A stretch of 39,995 nucleotides of DNA from Paenibacillus sp. (GCA_031181325.1 JAPSKX010000025.1:1-39995); one strand, 5' to 3'; positions 7,721-15,996 are shown, counted from the first letter of the stretch. Notes: generated from the letters alone by a model not told the origin. Made by a program: numbers and translations.

Positions 7721-8569
7721 CTAGAAGAAAAACACGAAGTAAATGACCGCCGCGAGCACCAATCGGTAAATCGCGAACGGCACGAGCTTGACGCGATTGA
7801 TCAGCTTCAGGAAGAAGCGAATCGAGATCAACGCGAAGAAGAACGCGCTCACGAAGCCGGCGATAAAGAACGGAATCGCGTCGACCGTGAAGTATTCGAG
7901 ATTTTTCACGAAGGAAATCAGGCTCGCGCCCGCCATGATCGGCACGGCCATGATGAACGTGAAGTCCGCCGCCGTCCGATGGCTCATGCCGAGCAAGACG
8001 CCGCCGGAGATCGTCGCGCCCGACCGCGAGAAGCCCGGCCACAGCGAGAAGCATTGGATGAGTCCGACGGACAGCGCCTGACGATATGTAATCTGGTCGA
8101 GCGTCTCCGTCTTCGGCCGCTTCGGCCGGAAGCGGTCGGCGGCGATCATGAACAACGCGCCGATCACGAGGCCGATGAGCACCGTCTGCGTGCTGAACAG
8201 ATGCTCGTCGATGTAATCCTCCGTCAACACGCCGAGGATGCCTGCCGGAATCAAGCCGACGATGACCTGCGCCAGCTTCAACCGCTCGCCGGGAGGCGCC
8301 GCGGACGCCGACTTCCCGCCGACGAACCGACGCAGCCCGAGCAAGTCGATGAACCGATTGCGGAACATGACGACGACGGCCAGAATCGACCCGAGCTGAA
8401 TGACGACCTTGAACGTGTTCGCCACGTATTTGCTGCCGAGGAACTCCTGCGAGCGCAGCCATAGGTCGTCGACGAGCACCATATGGCCGGTGGACGAGAC
8501 GGGCGCGAATTCCGTCATCCCTTCGACGAAGCCGAGAATGATCGCTTTAAGAATCGTTAAAAAGTCCAT
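7721..8569 (-). CDS. uppP: undecaprenyl-diphosphatase UppP (BacA family)
   Basis: 282 aa integral membrane enzyme that dephosphorylates undecaprenyl pyrophosphate to recycle the lipid carrier for peptidoglycan and other wall polymers; overproduction is a known cause of bacitracin resistance. Both family signatures are present: the glutamate motif EGMTEFAPVSSTGH at residues 16-29 and PGFSRSG with Arg182, the counterpart of the essential Arg of the E. coli enzyme. Length is normal. Start ATG 8569-8567 is preceded by GAAGGAG at 12 nt. It is monocistronic, with a hairpin past its end. Confidence 0.95.
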   Translation of the reverse strand: MDFLTILKAIILGFVEGMTEFAPVSSTGHMVLVDDLWLRSQEFLGSKYVANTFKVVIQLGSILAVVVMFRNRFIDLLGLRRFVGGKSASAAPPGERLKLAQVIVGLIPAGILGVLTEDYIDEHLFSTQTVLIGLVIGALFMIAADRFRPKRPKTETLDQITYRQALSVGLIQCFSLWPGFSRSGATISGGVLLGMSHRTAADFTFIMAVPIMAGASLISFVKNLEYFTVDAIPFFIAGFVSAFFFALISIRFFLKLINRVKLVPFAIYRLVLAAVIYFVFFF

Positions 8570-8643
8570 TTGTTCCTATTGCTCCTTCCGTATTTGCAAG
8601 GCTTGACCGATTAATGATACCGCCCATACATTGGAAAAAGCAA

Positions 8644-8679
8644 GCGACCTTAGTCGGGGATTTCCCCGACGCCGGTCGC
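8644..8679 (-). terminator. rho-independent terminator of the glycoamylase-like gene
   Basis: The outer stem GCGACC/GGTCGC (8644-8649, 8674-8679) encloses the inner stem GTCGGGGA/TCCCCGAC (8653-8660, 8663-8670). Read on the minus strand the hairpin is followed by TTGCTTTTTCC. It lies 28 nt after the stop codon at 8708. Confidence 0.75.
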
Positions 8680-8707
8680 GTTAGAGGCGACAGCCCCGCC
8701 CCCTCGA

Positions 8708-10012
8708 TCAGCCCGCTTGGTCGCCGGCTTCCGCGGCGGCCGCGGACGCGACCGGCAGCCGCTCCGTAAAGAACGCCATCCCGCGCTTGAACGCGGCCAA
8801 GCCGTACAGCATCGAGCTCCAGTCGATGACCGTCACCTTCTCCGGGTACCAGCGGTTCGGCTGTTCCAGATGCCGCCACGAGTAGCGGTGCAGCCCGTAT
8901 TTGTAAGCGGCCCGGAAGCGGGCTTCGTCCATCGGGTCCTCGGGGTTCGCATATCGGTCGTACGGGATGTGGAGCCTGTAGAGCGCATATAAATCGTAAA
9001 TGCCTGCAGGATATACGGGCAAGAACCCGGCGACGATATAAGCGGACGCGATTTCGCCCGGCGAGTCGTTGATCTTATCCGCGTGATAAGTCGCATACAA
9101 CCCGTCGTTCGCGCCGGCTCCGTACCCCCAGACGTACGATGGCACGTCGCTCAGCTCCTTCCATTTCAATCGATCCGCCATGCAGGCGTTTTCGTAGAAC
9201 GCTCTGTACATCGGACTTTTCGCGTAATCCCCGACCAAATAGAACGGAAATTGGTGCACGAAGGACGAGAGGAACGCGCCTTCGAGCGTCGAATCCGTCA
9301 AGACGGGGATATTCCGGTACAGCGCCTGCGGCAGCTCCGGAATGCGCGGCTCGGCGAACGTATTCGCCCACAGCTCCCGAATGTCCGGTTCGTCCGGGCG
9401 CCCGAGCAAGGCGAGGTACGAGACGAGCACGTATTCGTTGTAAGCCGGCAGCGGGGCGGCGCCGCGGCCGTTCTTAACGATCATATGAATGACGCCGGCG
9501 TTCTTGTCGGCGACGACGACGCGCCAGTCGATGGAGCGCAGCAGCGCTTCCGCCGTCTCGGCGATCATCGGGGCTCTGTCGCGGAAATGCCGACCGGCGA
9601 ACAACGCCCCGGCCACGAGCAGCGAGGTATCGATCGTCGAAATCTCGGAGCCCAAGTTATCCCCCGTATCTATGTCGACGAAATGGGCGAAGAATCCGGT
9701 CGCAGCGTCTCGCGCGGGGCGGCAGCCTTCGACGCGGCCCGTCGCTCCGCGCAGCGTCGCGATCGCCTTCTCCATCGCCCGCTCGTCCCAGCCTTCCGCG
9801 TCGGCGACGCACAGCGCGATCAACCCGACGCCGGTCGCCGCGATCGAGCAGCGCGACTCCGGATTGACGCCCCTCGTCATATACGCGTCGCCGTATAACC
9901 CCGTGCGCGGGTTTCGGCAGGCGTCGATCAATTCGTAAGCGTCGCGAAATTGACGGTCGACGAACGCTCTTACGTCCTTCGGCAAGCGCCGGTAATATTG
10001 AGTCGTTCGCAT
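8708..10012 (-). CDS. glycoamylase-like (PF10091-type) protein
   Basis: 434 aa, no signal peptide. The sequence matches the glycoamylase-like (alpha/alpha)6-barrel family: ELIDACRNPRTGLYGD and SIAATGVGLIAL near the N-terminus, ATGFFAHFVDIDTGDN, GSEISTIDTSLLVAGALFAG, then YNEYVLVSYLALLG. Related domains occur in GH144 beta-1,2-glucanases and cyclic glucan synthases, so a glycan-acting hydrolase or phosphorylase is likely; specificity cannot be assigned. I chose the ATG at 10012. A GTG at 10021 lies only three bases after AAAGGAG, while the ATG is 12 bases away. A catabolite-control-like palindrome lies upstream at 10059-10072. The next genes upstream, an AraC regulator and GH127, suggest a small polysaccharide-use locus. 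Confidence 0.75.
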   Translation of the reverse strand: MRTTQYYRRLPKDVRAFVDRQFRDAYELIDACRNPRTGLYGDAYMTRGVNPESRCSIAATGVGLIALCVADAEGWDERAMEKAIATLRGATGRVEGCRPARDAATGFFAHFVDIDTGDNLGSEISTIDTSLLVAGALFAGRHFRDRAPMIAETAEALLRSIDWRVVVADKNAGVIHMIVKNGRGAAPLPAYNEYVLVSYLALLGRPDEPDIRELWANTFAEPRIPELPQALYRNIPVLTDSTLEGAFLSSFVHQFPFYLVGDYAKSPMYRAFYENACMADRLKWKELSDVPSYVWGYGAGANDGLYATYHADKINDSPGEIASAYIVAGFLPVYPAGIYDLYALYRLHIPYDRYANPEDPMDEARFRAAYKYGLHRYSWRHLEQPNRWYPEKVTVIDWSSMLYGLAAFKRGMAFFTERLPVASAAAAEAGDQAG

Positions 10013-10058
10013 CTTTCGCACGGACTCCTTTCGGGAACGCGACTACGAGCGCTTTTCA

Positions 10059-10072
10059 TGGAAACGTTCCTA
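10059..10072. promoter_or_regulatory. cre/LacI-operator-like palindrome
   Basis: TGGAAACGTTCCTA contains the perfect palindrome GGAAACGTTCC with a central CG. It matches 11 of 14 positions of the Gram-positive catabolite-responsive element consensus TGWAANCGNTNWCA. It lies 47-60 nt upstream of the glycoamylase-like start codon, and a TTATAG on the minus strand (10074-10069) could be an overlapping -10. Confidence 0.35.
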
Positions 10073-10147
10073 TAAGCGTACCGTTCGCTCGCCCCGTTGG
10101 GAAGCGAAGATTATTGGAACGATTGCCAGCTTTCCCTATACGTAAGC

Positions 10148-11034
10148 CTATTCCCGCGACCGGAAGCGGCGACGGAACCGCAGCGGGGTCTCCCCCGTCT
10201 CCCGCTTGAAGGAATTCGTGAAGTAAGGCGCATACGCATATCCCACTCGTTCCGCCACCTCCGCGATTCGCAGATCCGTCGTCGCCAGCAGCCGCTTCGC
10301 TTGCTCGATTCGATACCGGTGCAAGTAAGCGAGCGGCGTGCAGCCGAACGTCTCCTTCATACATCGCAGCAGGTAGTTGGGATGAAAGTGCAGCGCTTCG
10401 GCCAGCGTCCCGTTCGTGACATCCTCCGCGTAGTGCCGCTTCACGAACGCTTCGACGCGCTCCGCGACCCGCCAAGCGTTCGAGCCGCCGTCCGTTCGGC
10501 GGCCGAGCTCGAGGAGGGCGAGCAAGTCTTGGAATCGCCGTTGATCGGGCCAGAACGACACGAACCGTCCTTGCTCGGAGGCGGCGTACAGCTCCTTCAG
10601 AATGCGCAGCGTCTCTTCCGGCAGCGGCAATGCCCCTTGCTTCGGAAGCCGCAGCGTGCGAGGCGTGATCCATTCATGCCAGCCGGGCTTGTCCCCGCGG
10701 CGCGAGTCCGCTCGCTCGACTTCGCCGTTGCCCATCTCGACATACGGCCCCGGCGCATCGAAGTGAACCCAATAGAACGCGTCCGCGCGTCGCAGGGCTT
10801 CGCGGGATAATGACGGCGACCCGGCAGGAGCAAGAGCAGCTGCCCTGGAGCGACGGCCCACTGCTTCCCTTCCTCGCCCATATAGAGCGTCCCCTCGTCG
10901 ACGACGAGCAAATCGAAGGCGGCGAGGCCGCTGCGGGCCGGATGCTGTTCTCCCGGCTCGTACACCGTGCGGCCGCATTCCAGGTAATACGGCAGCGGCG
11001 GCACTTCGAACGCGATACATTCGTTCTCTTCCAT
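10148..11034 (-). pseudogene. AraC-family regulator with a two-base frameshift
   Basis: Two reading frames together make one AraC protein of about 294 aa. The first, from ATG 11034-11032, encodes an AraC-binding cupin: MEENECIAFEVPPLPYYLEC through LAAFDLLVVDEGTLYMGEEG and GQLLLLLPGRRHYPAKPCDA. The second frame continues with DAFYWVHFDAPGPYVEMGNG and the C-terminal double helix-turn-helix (TLAEALHFHPNYLLRCMKE, then RIAEVAERVGYAYAPYFTN). The break lies at about 10783-10792 in a GCGCG tract, and removing one CG restores the frame exactly. As written, the regulator would lack its DNA-binding domain. It is divergent from the GH127 gene, its probable target. Confidence 0.75.
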
Positions 11035-11169
11035 CGAACCCGTCCTGTTCCAGTGTGAAATATTATAGAAAAGAAGTTGGTCGCGCACATTCTCTCCCTC
11101 TATCGTAAACGGTACAATGCAAGATGACAAAAGGTTTTACGCAAACATCGAAACGATGGAGGGATCCGG

Positions 11170-13119
11170 ATGGAACAGGTACGATCCAATAAAAATACGA
11201 TTACGGACGCCTATTGGTCCAATTATCGAAAGCTAGTAAGAGAGACGGTGCTCCCGTATCAGTGGGAGGCGTTGAACGACCGGGTTCCCGGCGCGGAGCC
11301 GAGCCGCGCGATTCGCAATTTCCGAATCGCCTCAGGCCTCGAAGAAGGCGAGTTCTCCGGATTCGTATTCCAGGACAGCGACTTGTACAAGTGGCTCGAA
11401 GCGGTCGCGTACGCGCTCGACGATTCTCGGGACGCCGCGCTCGAGCGGATCGCCGACGAAGCGATCGACCTGATCGCCGCGGCGCAGCGGCCGGACGGAT
11501 ACGTGAATACGTACTATACCGTGAAGGAACCCGGCAATCGGTGGACGAACCTGCTCGATTGCCATGAGTTATATTGCGCGGGCCACCTGTTCGAAGCCGG
11601 GGTCGCCTATTACGAAGCGACCGGCAAGCGAAAGCTGTTGGACGTCGGCTGCCGGTTCGCGGATTGCATCGACCGGACGTTCGGACCGAACGAAGGGCAA
11701 ATCCGCGGGTACGACGGGCATCAGGAAGTCGAACTCGCGCTTATGAAGCTGTACCGCGTCACCGGGAACGAGGCCTACTTGAAGCTAGCCTGCTTCTTCT
11801 TGGACGAGCGCGGACGCGCGCCGAACTTCTTCGAAGCGGAGTGGAAACGGCGGGGGCGCATATCGCATTGGACCGGCGGGGTGACGGGCAAGCCCGACGT
11901 CGCTTACAATCAAGCGCATGCGCCGGTGCGGGAGCAGACGGTCGCGGTCGGCCACGCCGTGCGCGCCGTATATATGTATACGGCGATGGCGGACGCCGCG
12001 TTGGAGACGGGCGACGCGTCGTTGGCCGACGCCTGCCGAACGCTATGGACGAACATGACGCGGAAGCAAATGTACGTCACGGGCGCGGTCGGCTCGACCC
12101 ATCACGGGGAGGCGTTCACGTTCGACTACGACTTGCCGAACGATACGGCCTACGCGGAAACCTGCGCTTCGATCGGGCTCGTCTTCTTCGCTCAGCGGAT
12201 GCTCCGTCTCGAGCCCCGCGCCGATTACGCCGACGCGATGGAGCGGGCGCTGTATAACACCGTCGTCGGCAGCATGGCGCTGGACGGGAAACATTATTTC
12301 TACGTGAACCCGCTCGAGGTGTGGCCGGAGGCGTGCGAACGCAACCCCGGGAAGAAGCATGCGAAAGCCGTGCGGCAGCCGTGGTTCGGCTGCTCGTGCT
12401 GCCCGCCGAACGTCGCTCGGCTGCTTAGTTCGCTGGACCGATACATCTACTCGTCGACGGCGGACACCGTCTACGTACACTTATTCATCGGAAGCGAGGC
12501 GTCGTTCGCGCTTGCGAGCGGTCGCGTCGGATTGACCCAGACGTCCTCGCTGCCGCGATCGGGCGACGTGCGATTCGTCGTCTCCCCCGCGGCCGCCGTT
12601 CAACGGTTCGCGCTGGCGATTCGCATTCCCGCTTGGTGCCGCGGAGAGGCGGCGCTGAGCGTGAACGGCGAATCGGTTCCGTACGCTGAGCGTGACGGCT
12701 ACGCAGTCCTCGAACGGGACTGGAACGAAGGCGACGCGGTCGAGTGGACGCTTGCGACGCCCGTCCTGACGCTCGAAGCGCGGCCCGACATTCGCGCGAA
12801 CGCGGGCAAGGCCGCGCTGCAGCGCGGGCCGGTCGTGTATTGCTTCGAGGAAGCGGATAACGGCGCCCCCCTCGCTGCGTTGTCGATGCGAGCGAACGCG
12901 GCCTGGACGGCGCGATACGACGCCGACCTGCTCGGCGGCATCGTCGTGCTCGAGGGCGAAGGATGGCGCGACGCCGCGGACGACTGGAGCGACGAGCCGT
13001 ACCGTCCGTATCGCCGCGCGGTCCTGCCGACGACGCTCCGCGCCGTGCCTTACGCGGTCTGGGGCAATCGAGGCGTCGGTGAGATGGCGGTGTGGCTGCG
13101 CATTACGGGGACTCCGTAA
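11170..13119 (+). CDS. GH127 beta-L-arabinofuranosidase-family glycoside hydrolase
   Basis: 649 aa, cytoplasmic (no signal peptide), start ATG 11170 after GGAGGG. GH127 enzymes release beta-L-arabinofuranose from arabinan-type glycans and glycoproteins by a Zn-bound cysteine nucleophile. The Bifidobacterium enzyme HypBA1 uses Glu338, Cys340, Cys417 and Cys418. The equivalents here are Glu330 and Cys332 in YAETCAS, and Cys410-Cys411 in GCSCCPPN, with matching spacing. The N-terminal part is the helical barrel (VFQDSDLYKWLEAVAY, RPDGYVNTYY, CHELYCAGH) and the C-terminus is beta-rich. It is divergent from the broken AraC gene; its 3' end overlaps the convergent anti-sigma gene by 17 bp. Related GH127 members may prefer other sugars, so specificity is inferred. 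Confidence 0.88.
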   Translation: MEQVRSNKNTITDAYWSNYRKLVRETVLPYQWEALNDRVPGAEPSRAIRNFRIASGLEEGEFSGFVFQDSDLYKWLEAVAYALDDSRDAALERIADEAIDLIAAAQRPDGYVNTYYTVKEPGNRWTNLLDCHELYCAGHLFEAGVAYYEATGKRKLLDVGCRFADCIDRTFGPNEGQIRGYDGHQEVELALMKLYRVTGNEAYLKLACFFLDERGRAPNFFEAEWKRRGRISHWTGGVTGKPDVAYNQAHAPVREQTVAVGHAVRAVYMYTAMADAALETGDASLADACRTLWTNMTRKQMYVTGAVGSTHHGEAFTFDYDLPNDTAYAETCASIGLVFFAQRMLRLEPRADYADAMERALYNTVVGSMALDGKHYFYVNPLEVWPEACERNPGKKHAKAVRQPWFGCSCCPPNVARLLSSLDRYIYSSTADTVYVHLFIGSEASFALASGRVGLTQTSSLPRSGDVRFVVSPAAAVQRFALAIRIPAWCRGEAALSVNGESVPYAERDGYAVLERDWNEGDAVEWTLATPVLTLEARPDIRANAGKAALQRGPVVYCFEEADNGAPLAALSMRANAAWTARYDADLLGGIVVLEGEGWRDAADDWSDEPYRPYRRAVLPTTLRAVPYAVWGNRGVGEMAVWLRITGTP

Positions 13120-14071
13120 GCGGCTTAACGTCCACTACGACGCTGCCGTGCATCGCGCCGTCGACGAACGCCGCGATGCGCCAGCGGCCGGCGCTCGGCA
13201 GCGTGAGGCCGCTCGGCCGGGAAGCGTCGGCGCCGTTCAACGCGCCGGGGGCGAGGCGCCCCTGAAACAGACGAACCAACTCCGTCGAGCCCTGGCGCAC
13301 GGCGAGGAGGACGAGCGAGCCCGTGAGCGCCTCGGGTTCGCCCCAGAAATGCCACATGTACTTGTTCGGCTTCCCCGCGACGAACTCCGGTCCGAGGAAG
13401 GCGAGCAGATTCGGCACGCCGGTCATCGCGTATTCGCCTGAGCGGAACGAGCCGCTCGGTTCCCAGGAGCCCTCGGGCACGTCGATCGCGGCGATCCCGA
13501 GGGCTTCGCCGTCGAGGAACGCCCGGAACGTCCACCGTCCGGGCAGCGGCACCGCGAGTCGGCTCGACACTCGAACGAGTTCGCCCTCGTACACATGCTC
13601 CGACGTAAGCGTCGTCGGCGGCAGCTCCCGAACGCCGACGCCCGTCGCGTCGTGCGTACCGATAATTTCGATCGAATGTCCGAGCAGCTCCTCCGGCGTA
13701 CCGCGCAAGTTCCACCAGACGCCCGCCGGCGCGCCGGCCGCGAGGTCGCCCCCGGGCAGCGCTTCGAGCCTCGCCGAGATCTCCGCGCGAACGTCCGTCT
13801 CCGGCGCCGCTTGCGGCTCGAAGGGCAGCGCGCCCGGAGCGAGCCACCAGACGCCCGCCGCGGCCAGCGCCGCGGCGACGAGCGTCGCCGCCCCGACGGT
13901 CCGGCGGACGCCGGAGCCTGTTCGCCGTCGTCCCTGCGCCAGACGTTCGGCGCGCTCCCGCGTCCGCCGCGCCAGCTCGGGCGTAAAACCGCGGTCGTCC
14001 GGCGGCCGCCGAAGCGCGTCGTACCAGGTCGGCGCGGACGCGGGGTCCTTTTTCCAATCGTTGCCGTTCAT
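13103..14071 (-). CDS. anti-sigma-factor-like membrane protein with DUF4871-type extracellular domain
   Basis: 322 aa. Residues 1-57 are cytoplasmic and charged, 58-78 form one transmembrane helix (VGAATLVAAALAAAGVWWLA), and about 100-322 are predicted to be outside the cell. The outer part, with WWNLRGTPEELLGHSIEIIG, PNKYMWHFWG and two SAGRW/PGRWTF beta motifs, resembles DUF4871 proteins. Following an ECF sigma gene, it most likely holds the sigma factor at the membrane until an envelope signal is sensed; no zinc-type anti-sigma motif (HxxxCxxC) is present. Start ATG 14071 has GGAAGGAGAGG upstream, inside the sigma coding region, which implies translational coupling. The C-terminal stop overlaps the GH127 3' end. 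Confidence 0.65.
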   Translation of the reverse strand: MNGNDWKKDPASAPTWYDALRRPPDDRGFTPELARRTRERAERLAQGRRRTGSGVRRTVGAATLVAAALAAAGVWWLAPGALPFEPQAAPETDVRAEISARLEALPGGDLAAGAPAGVWWNLRGTPEELLGHSIEIIGTHDATGVGVRELPPTTLTSEHVYEGELVRVSSRLAVPLPGRWTFRAFLDGEALGIAAIDVPEGSWEPSGSFRSGEYAMTGVPNLLAFLGPEFVAGKPNKYMWHFWGEPEALTGSLVLLAVRQGSTELVRLFQGRLAPGALNGADASRPSGLTLPSAGRWRIAAFVDGAMHGSVVVDVKPLTESP

Positions 14072-14609
14072 CGTCCTCTCCTTCCTGCAGCAGCCGTTCC
14101 ATCGCCGCCCGCGCCCGGTGCAGCCGGGATTTCACGGTTCCTCGGGTGACGCCGAGCACTGCCGCGATCTGCTCCTCCGTCAGCCCGTGCTGCGCGTCGA
14201 GGATGAGCGCCTCGCGATAGGCGGGCTTCAGCGTCAAGACGAGCGCCCAGATTCGGTCCGCTTCCATTCGCGACAGCGCGATTCCCTCCGCGGAAGCGGA
14301 AGGACGGCTCGCCGACGCATGCGGGTCGGGCACGGCGAGCACCTTGCGAAACCACGCCGACCGTTTATAGTTATAAGCCGTATTGCGGGCGATGGCGAGC
14401 AGCCATGTCTTGGGAGAACTGCGCCCCTCGTACCCGCCAAGCTTCGTATACGCCTTCAAAAACGTGTCCTGCGCGATCTCGTCCGCGGCGTCGGCGCTTC
14501 TCGCGATGACGTAGGCGTAATTCCATACGTCTCGCCCGTACTCCGTCATCCAGCCGGTTAAGACGTCGCCCGGATCGTCCGCGCGGACGAGATGCTTCAT
14601 GAACTCCAT
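13125..14609 (-). CDS. ECF RNA polymerase sigma factor; frame lacks its expected stop
   Basis: The recognisable sigma factor is residues 1-180 (14609 to about 14070). Region 2 is YGRDVWNYAYVIARSADAAD and DEIAQDTFLKAY, with SSPKTWLLAIARNTAYNYKR at its end. Region 4 is LKPAYREALILDAQHGLTEE and QIAAVLGVTRGTVKSRLHRA. It would then be expected to stop near the anti-sigma start codon. Instead the frame stays open for about 315 further codons of Arg/Gly/Ala-rich shadow sequence to 13125, antiparallel in no sense but out of frame with the anti-sigma gene. The adjacent frame has a TGA at 14070-14068 overlapping the anti-sigma ATG, so a one-base loss in the GGAAGGAGAGG stretch would explain it. Start ATG 14609 has AGAGGTG upstream; ATG 14600 is possible. 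Confidence 0.6.
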   Translation of the reverse strand: MEFMKHLVRADDPGDVLTGWMTEYGRDVWNYAYVIARSADAADEIAQDTFLKAYTKLGGYEGRSSPKTWLLAIARNTAYNYKRSAWFRKVLAVPDPHASASRPSASAEGIALSRMEADRIWALVLTLKPAYREALILDAQHGLTEEQIAAVLGVTRGTVKSRLHRARAAMERLLQEGEDDERQRLEKGPRVRADLVRRASAAAGRPRFYARAGAADAGARRTSGAGTTANRLRRPPDRRGGDARRRGAGRGGRLVARSGRAALRAASGAGDGRSRGDLGEARSAARGRPRGRRAGGRLVELARYAGGAARTFDRNYRYARRDGRRRSGAAADDAYVGACVRGRTRSSVEPTRGAAARTVDVPGVPRRRSPRDRRDRRARGLLGTERLVPLRRIRDDRRAESARLPRTGVRRGEAEQVHVAFLGRTRGAHGLARPPRRAPGLDGVGSSVSGAPRPRRVERRRRFPAERPHAAERRPLAHRGVRRRRDARQRRSGR

Positions 14610-14632
14610 CGACGTTCACCTCTATGGAAGTA

Positions 14633-14657
14633 GACCCGCCAGCCGCGGAAAGGTTCC
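14633..14657 (-). promoter_or_regulatory. ECF-type autoregulatory promoter candidate for the sigma/anti-sigma genes
   Basis: On the minus strand GGAACC (14657-14652), an AAC-containing -35 as recognised by ECF sigma factors, is followed after 15 nt by GGTCTA (14636-14631), resembling the usual CGTC -10. The sigma start codon is 22 nt downstream. A second GGAACC copy lies upstream at 14679-14674. Autoregulation is inferred. Confidence 0.45.
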
Positions 14658-14665
14658 CGAACCTT
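14650..14665. promoter_or_regulatory. inverted repeat AAGGTTC-CC-GAACCTT in divergent promoter region
   Basis: A perfect 7-bp inverted repeat with a two-base spacer, followed at 14672-14679 by another AAGGTTCC copy. It covers the candidate ECF -35 and lies upstream of the MFS promoter, so it may be the binding region of a regulator of both genes. Confidence 0.4.
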
Positions 14666-14687
14666 CAAAAAAAGGTTCCTTTCCGTC

Positions 14688-14715
14688 TTGAAATGTGGTA
14701 GACCAGTAGTATCCT
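14688..14715 (+). promoter_or_regulatory. sigma-A-like promoter for MFS gene at 14743
   Basis: TTGAAA (14688-14693), a 16-nt spacer and TATCCT (14710-14715) lie 27 nt before the start codon. The -10 is imperfect. Confidence 0.45.
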
Positions 14716-14742
14716 TTTTTTACAGCAGGAGTAGGTGCAATC

Positions 14743-15996
14743 ATGAGGCAACGGATTCCGGCATGGACGTCGGACGCAATGATCTATTGGCGCCTCCGGG
14801 CGTTCATGTTTTTCATGTTCGGCCCGGTGGCGTTGTTTCTGCCGTATTTACCGCTTTATTTGCAGCACTACGGCTTCTCTCCCGCGGAGATCGGCTGGCT
14901 GCTGACGATCGGCCCGATCGTCGCCCTATTCGCCAACCCCGTATGGGGGTTCGTCAGCGACCGGCTGCAAAACGTGAAGCTCGTGCTGCTCGTTCTTATG
15001 CTCGGCTCGCTCGCCGCAAGCCAGTTCTTGTTCCACCTGCGCCCGTTCTGGGCGGTGTTCGCCGCGATGATGCTCTTTTACTTCTTCAACACGTCGATCA
15101 ATCCGATCAACACGTCGCAAGTGTTCCAGACGATCGAGAATACGCCGCTGCGGTTCGGCTCGTTCCGAATTTGGGGATCGCTCGGATACGCGATCATCGT
15201 ACTCGCGGCCGGTCCGATCATGGAGATGCTCGGCATCTGGCAGCTCGGATGGGTTTACGGCATCTCGATGGCGATCGCGATCGGGTTCGGACTGCTGCTC
15301 CATCGACCGCCCGTTCCCAAGGGGCGCGCCGCCCGGCCGGCGATCACGTTCCGCGAGACGCTCCGCTCGCTGCTGCAAGGCCGGTTCGCGCTGTTTCTCG
15401 CGGCCAGCCTGCTCATCTTTATCCCGAACGGCGTCACGGCGTTATACTTGTCGCTGTTTATCGAGGAGCTCGGGGGCACGCCGTCCAGCATCGGTTGGTC
15501 GATGTTCGCCGCCGCGGTGCTTGAGGTGCCGCTGTTCCTCCTCCTTGATCGATGGTCCAAGCCGAACGCGAGATCGATGCTGCGCCTGCTTCTGTTCGCC
15601 ACCGTCGTCTTCGCGGTCCGCTGGCTGCTCATGGGCTTCGCCGCGACGCCGATGCACATCGTGCTGATTCAATGCTTGCACAGCCTGTCGTTCGGCTTCT
15701 ATATTTACACGGCGGCGCAGCTCGTGGAGTTTCTGACGGAGCGGGAGATGCGCGCCAGCGGCCAGACGATGTACGCGCTCGTGCAGGGGGCGCTTTCGAT
15801 GGCGATCGCCGGCTCGCTCGGCGGCTTCTTGTACGAGCGGCTCGGACCGCATACGCTGTATTTACTATGCTCCGGCCTCACGGTCGTCGGTTTCGCGGTC
15901 ATGTTCGCGCTGATGCTGTCGCTCGGCAAGAAGACGGAGTCCGGTCAAGCGGCGGGGCGCGGGACAGGGAATTCCGCCGCGTCTTCAACAAGGTGA
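14743..15996 (+). CDS. MFS transporter (MFS_1-like / nucleoside-symporter-like group)
   Basis: 417 aa with about 12 transmembrane helices and a short polar tail. The opening (RAFMFFMFGPVALFLPYLPL, then GFSPAEIGWLLTIGPIVALF and NPVWGFVSDR) is typical of the MFS_1-like group related to NupG/LacY-type symporters. Many Bacillales members are annotated only as MFS transporter, and direction and substrate are not clear. Start ATG 14743 has GCAGGAG upstream. It is divergent from the ECF sigma gene, with a shared, repeat-rich promoter region. The following gene is convergent. Confidence 0.82.
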   Translation: MRQRIPAWTSDAMIYWRLRAFMFFMFGPVALFLPYLPLYLQHYGFSPAEIGWLLTIGPIVALFANPVWGFVSDRLQNVKLVLLVLMLGSLAASQFLFHLRPFWAVFAAMMLFYFFNTSINPINTSQVFQTIENTPLRFGSFRIWGSLGYAIIVLAAGPIMEMLGIWQLGWVYGISMAIAIGFGLLLHRPPVPKGRAARPAITFRETLRSLLQGRFALFLAASLLIFIPNGVTALYLSLFIEELGGTPSSIGWSMFAAAVLEVPLFLLLDRWSKPNARSMLRLLLFATVVFAVRWLLMGFAATPMHIVLIQCLHSLSFGFYIYTAAQLVEFLTEREMRASGQTMYALVQGALSMAIAGSLGGFLYERLGPHTLYLLCSGLTVVGFAVMFALMLSLGKKTESGQAAGRGTGNSAASSTR

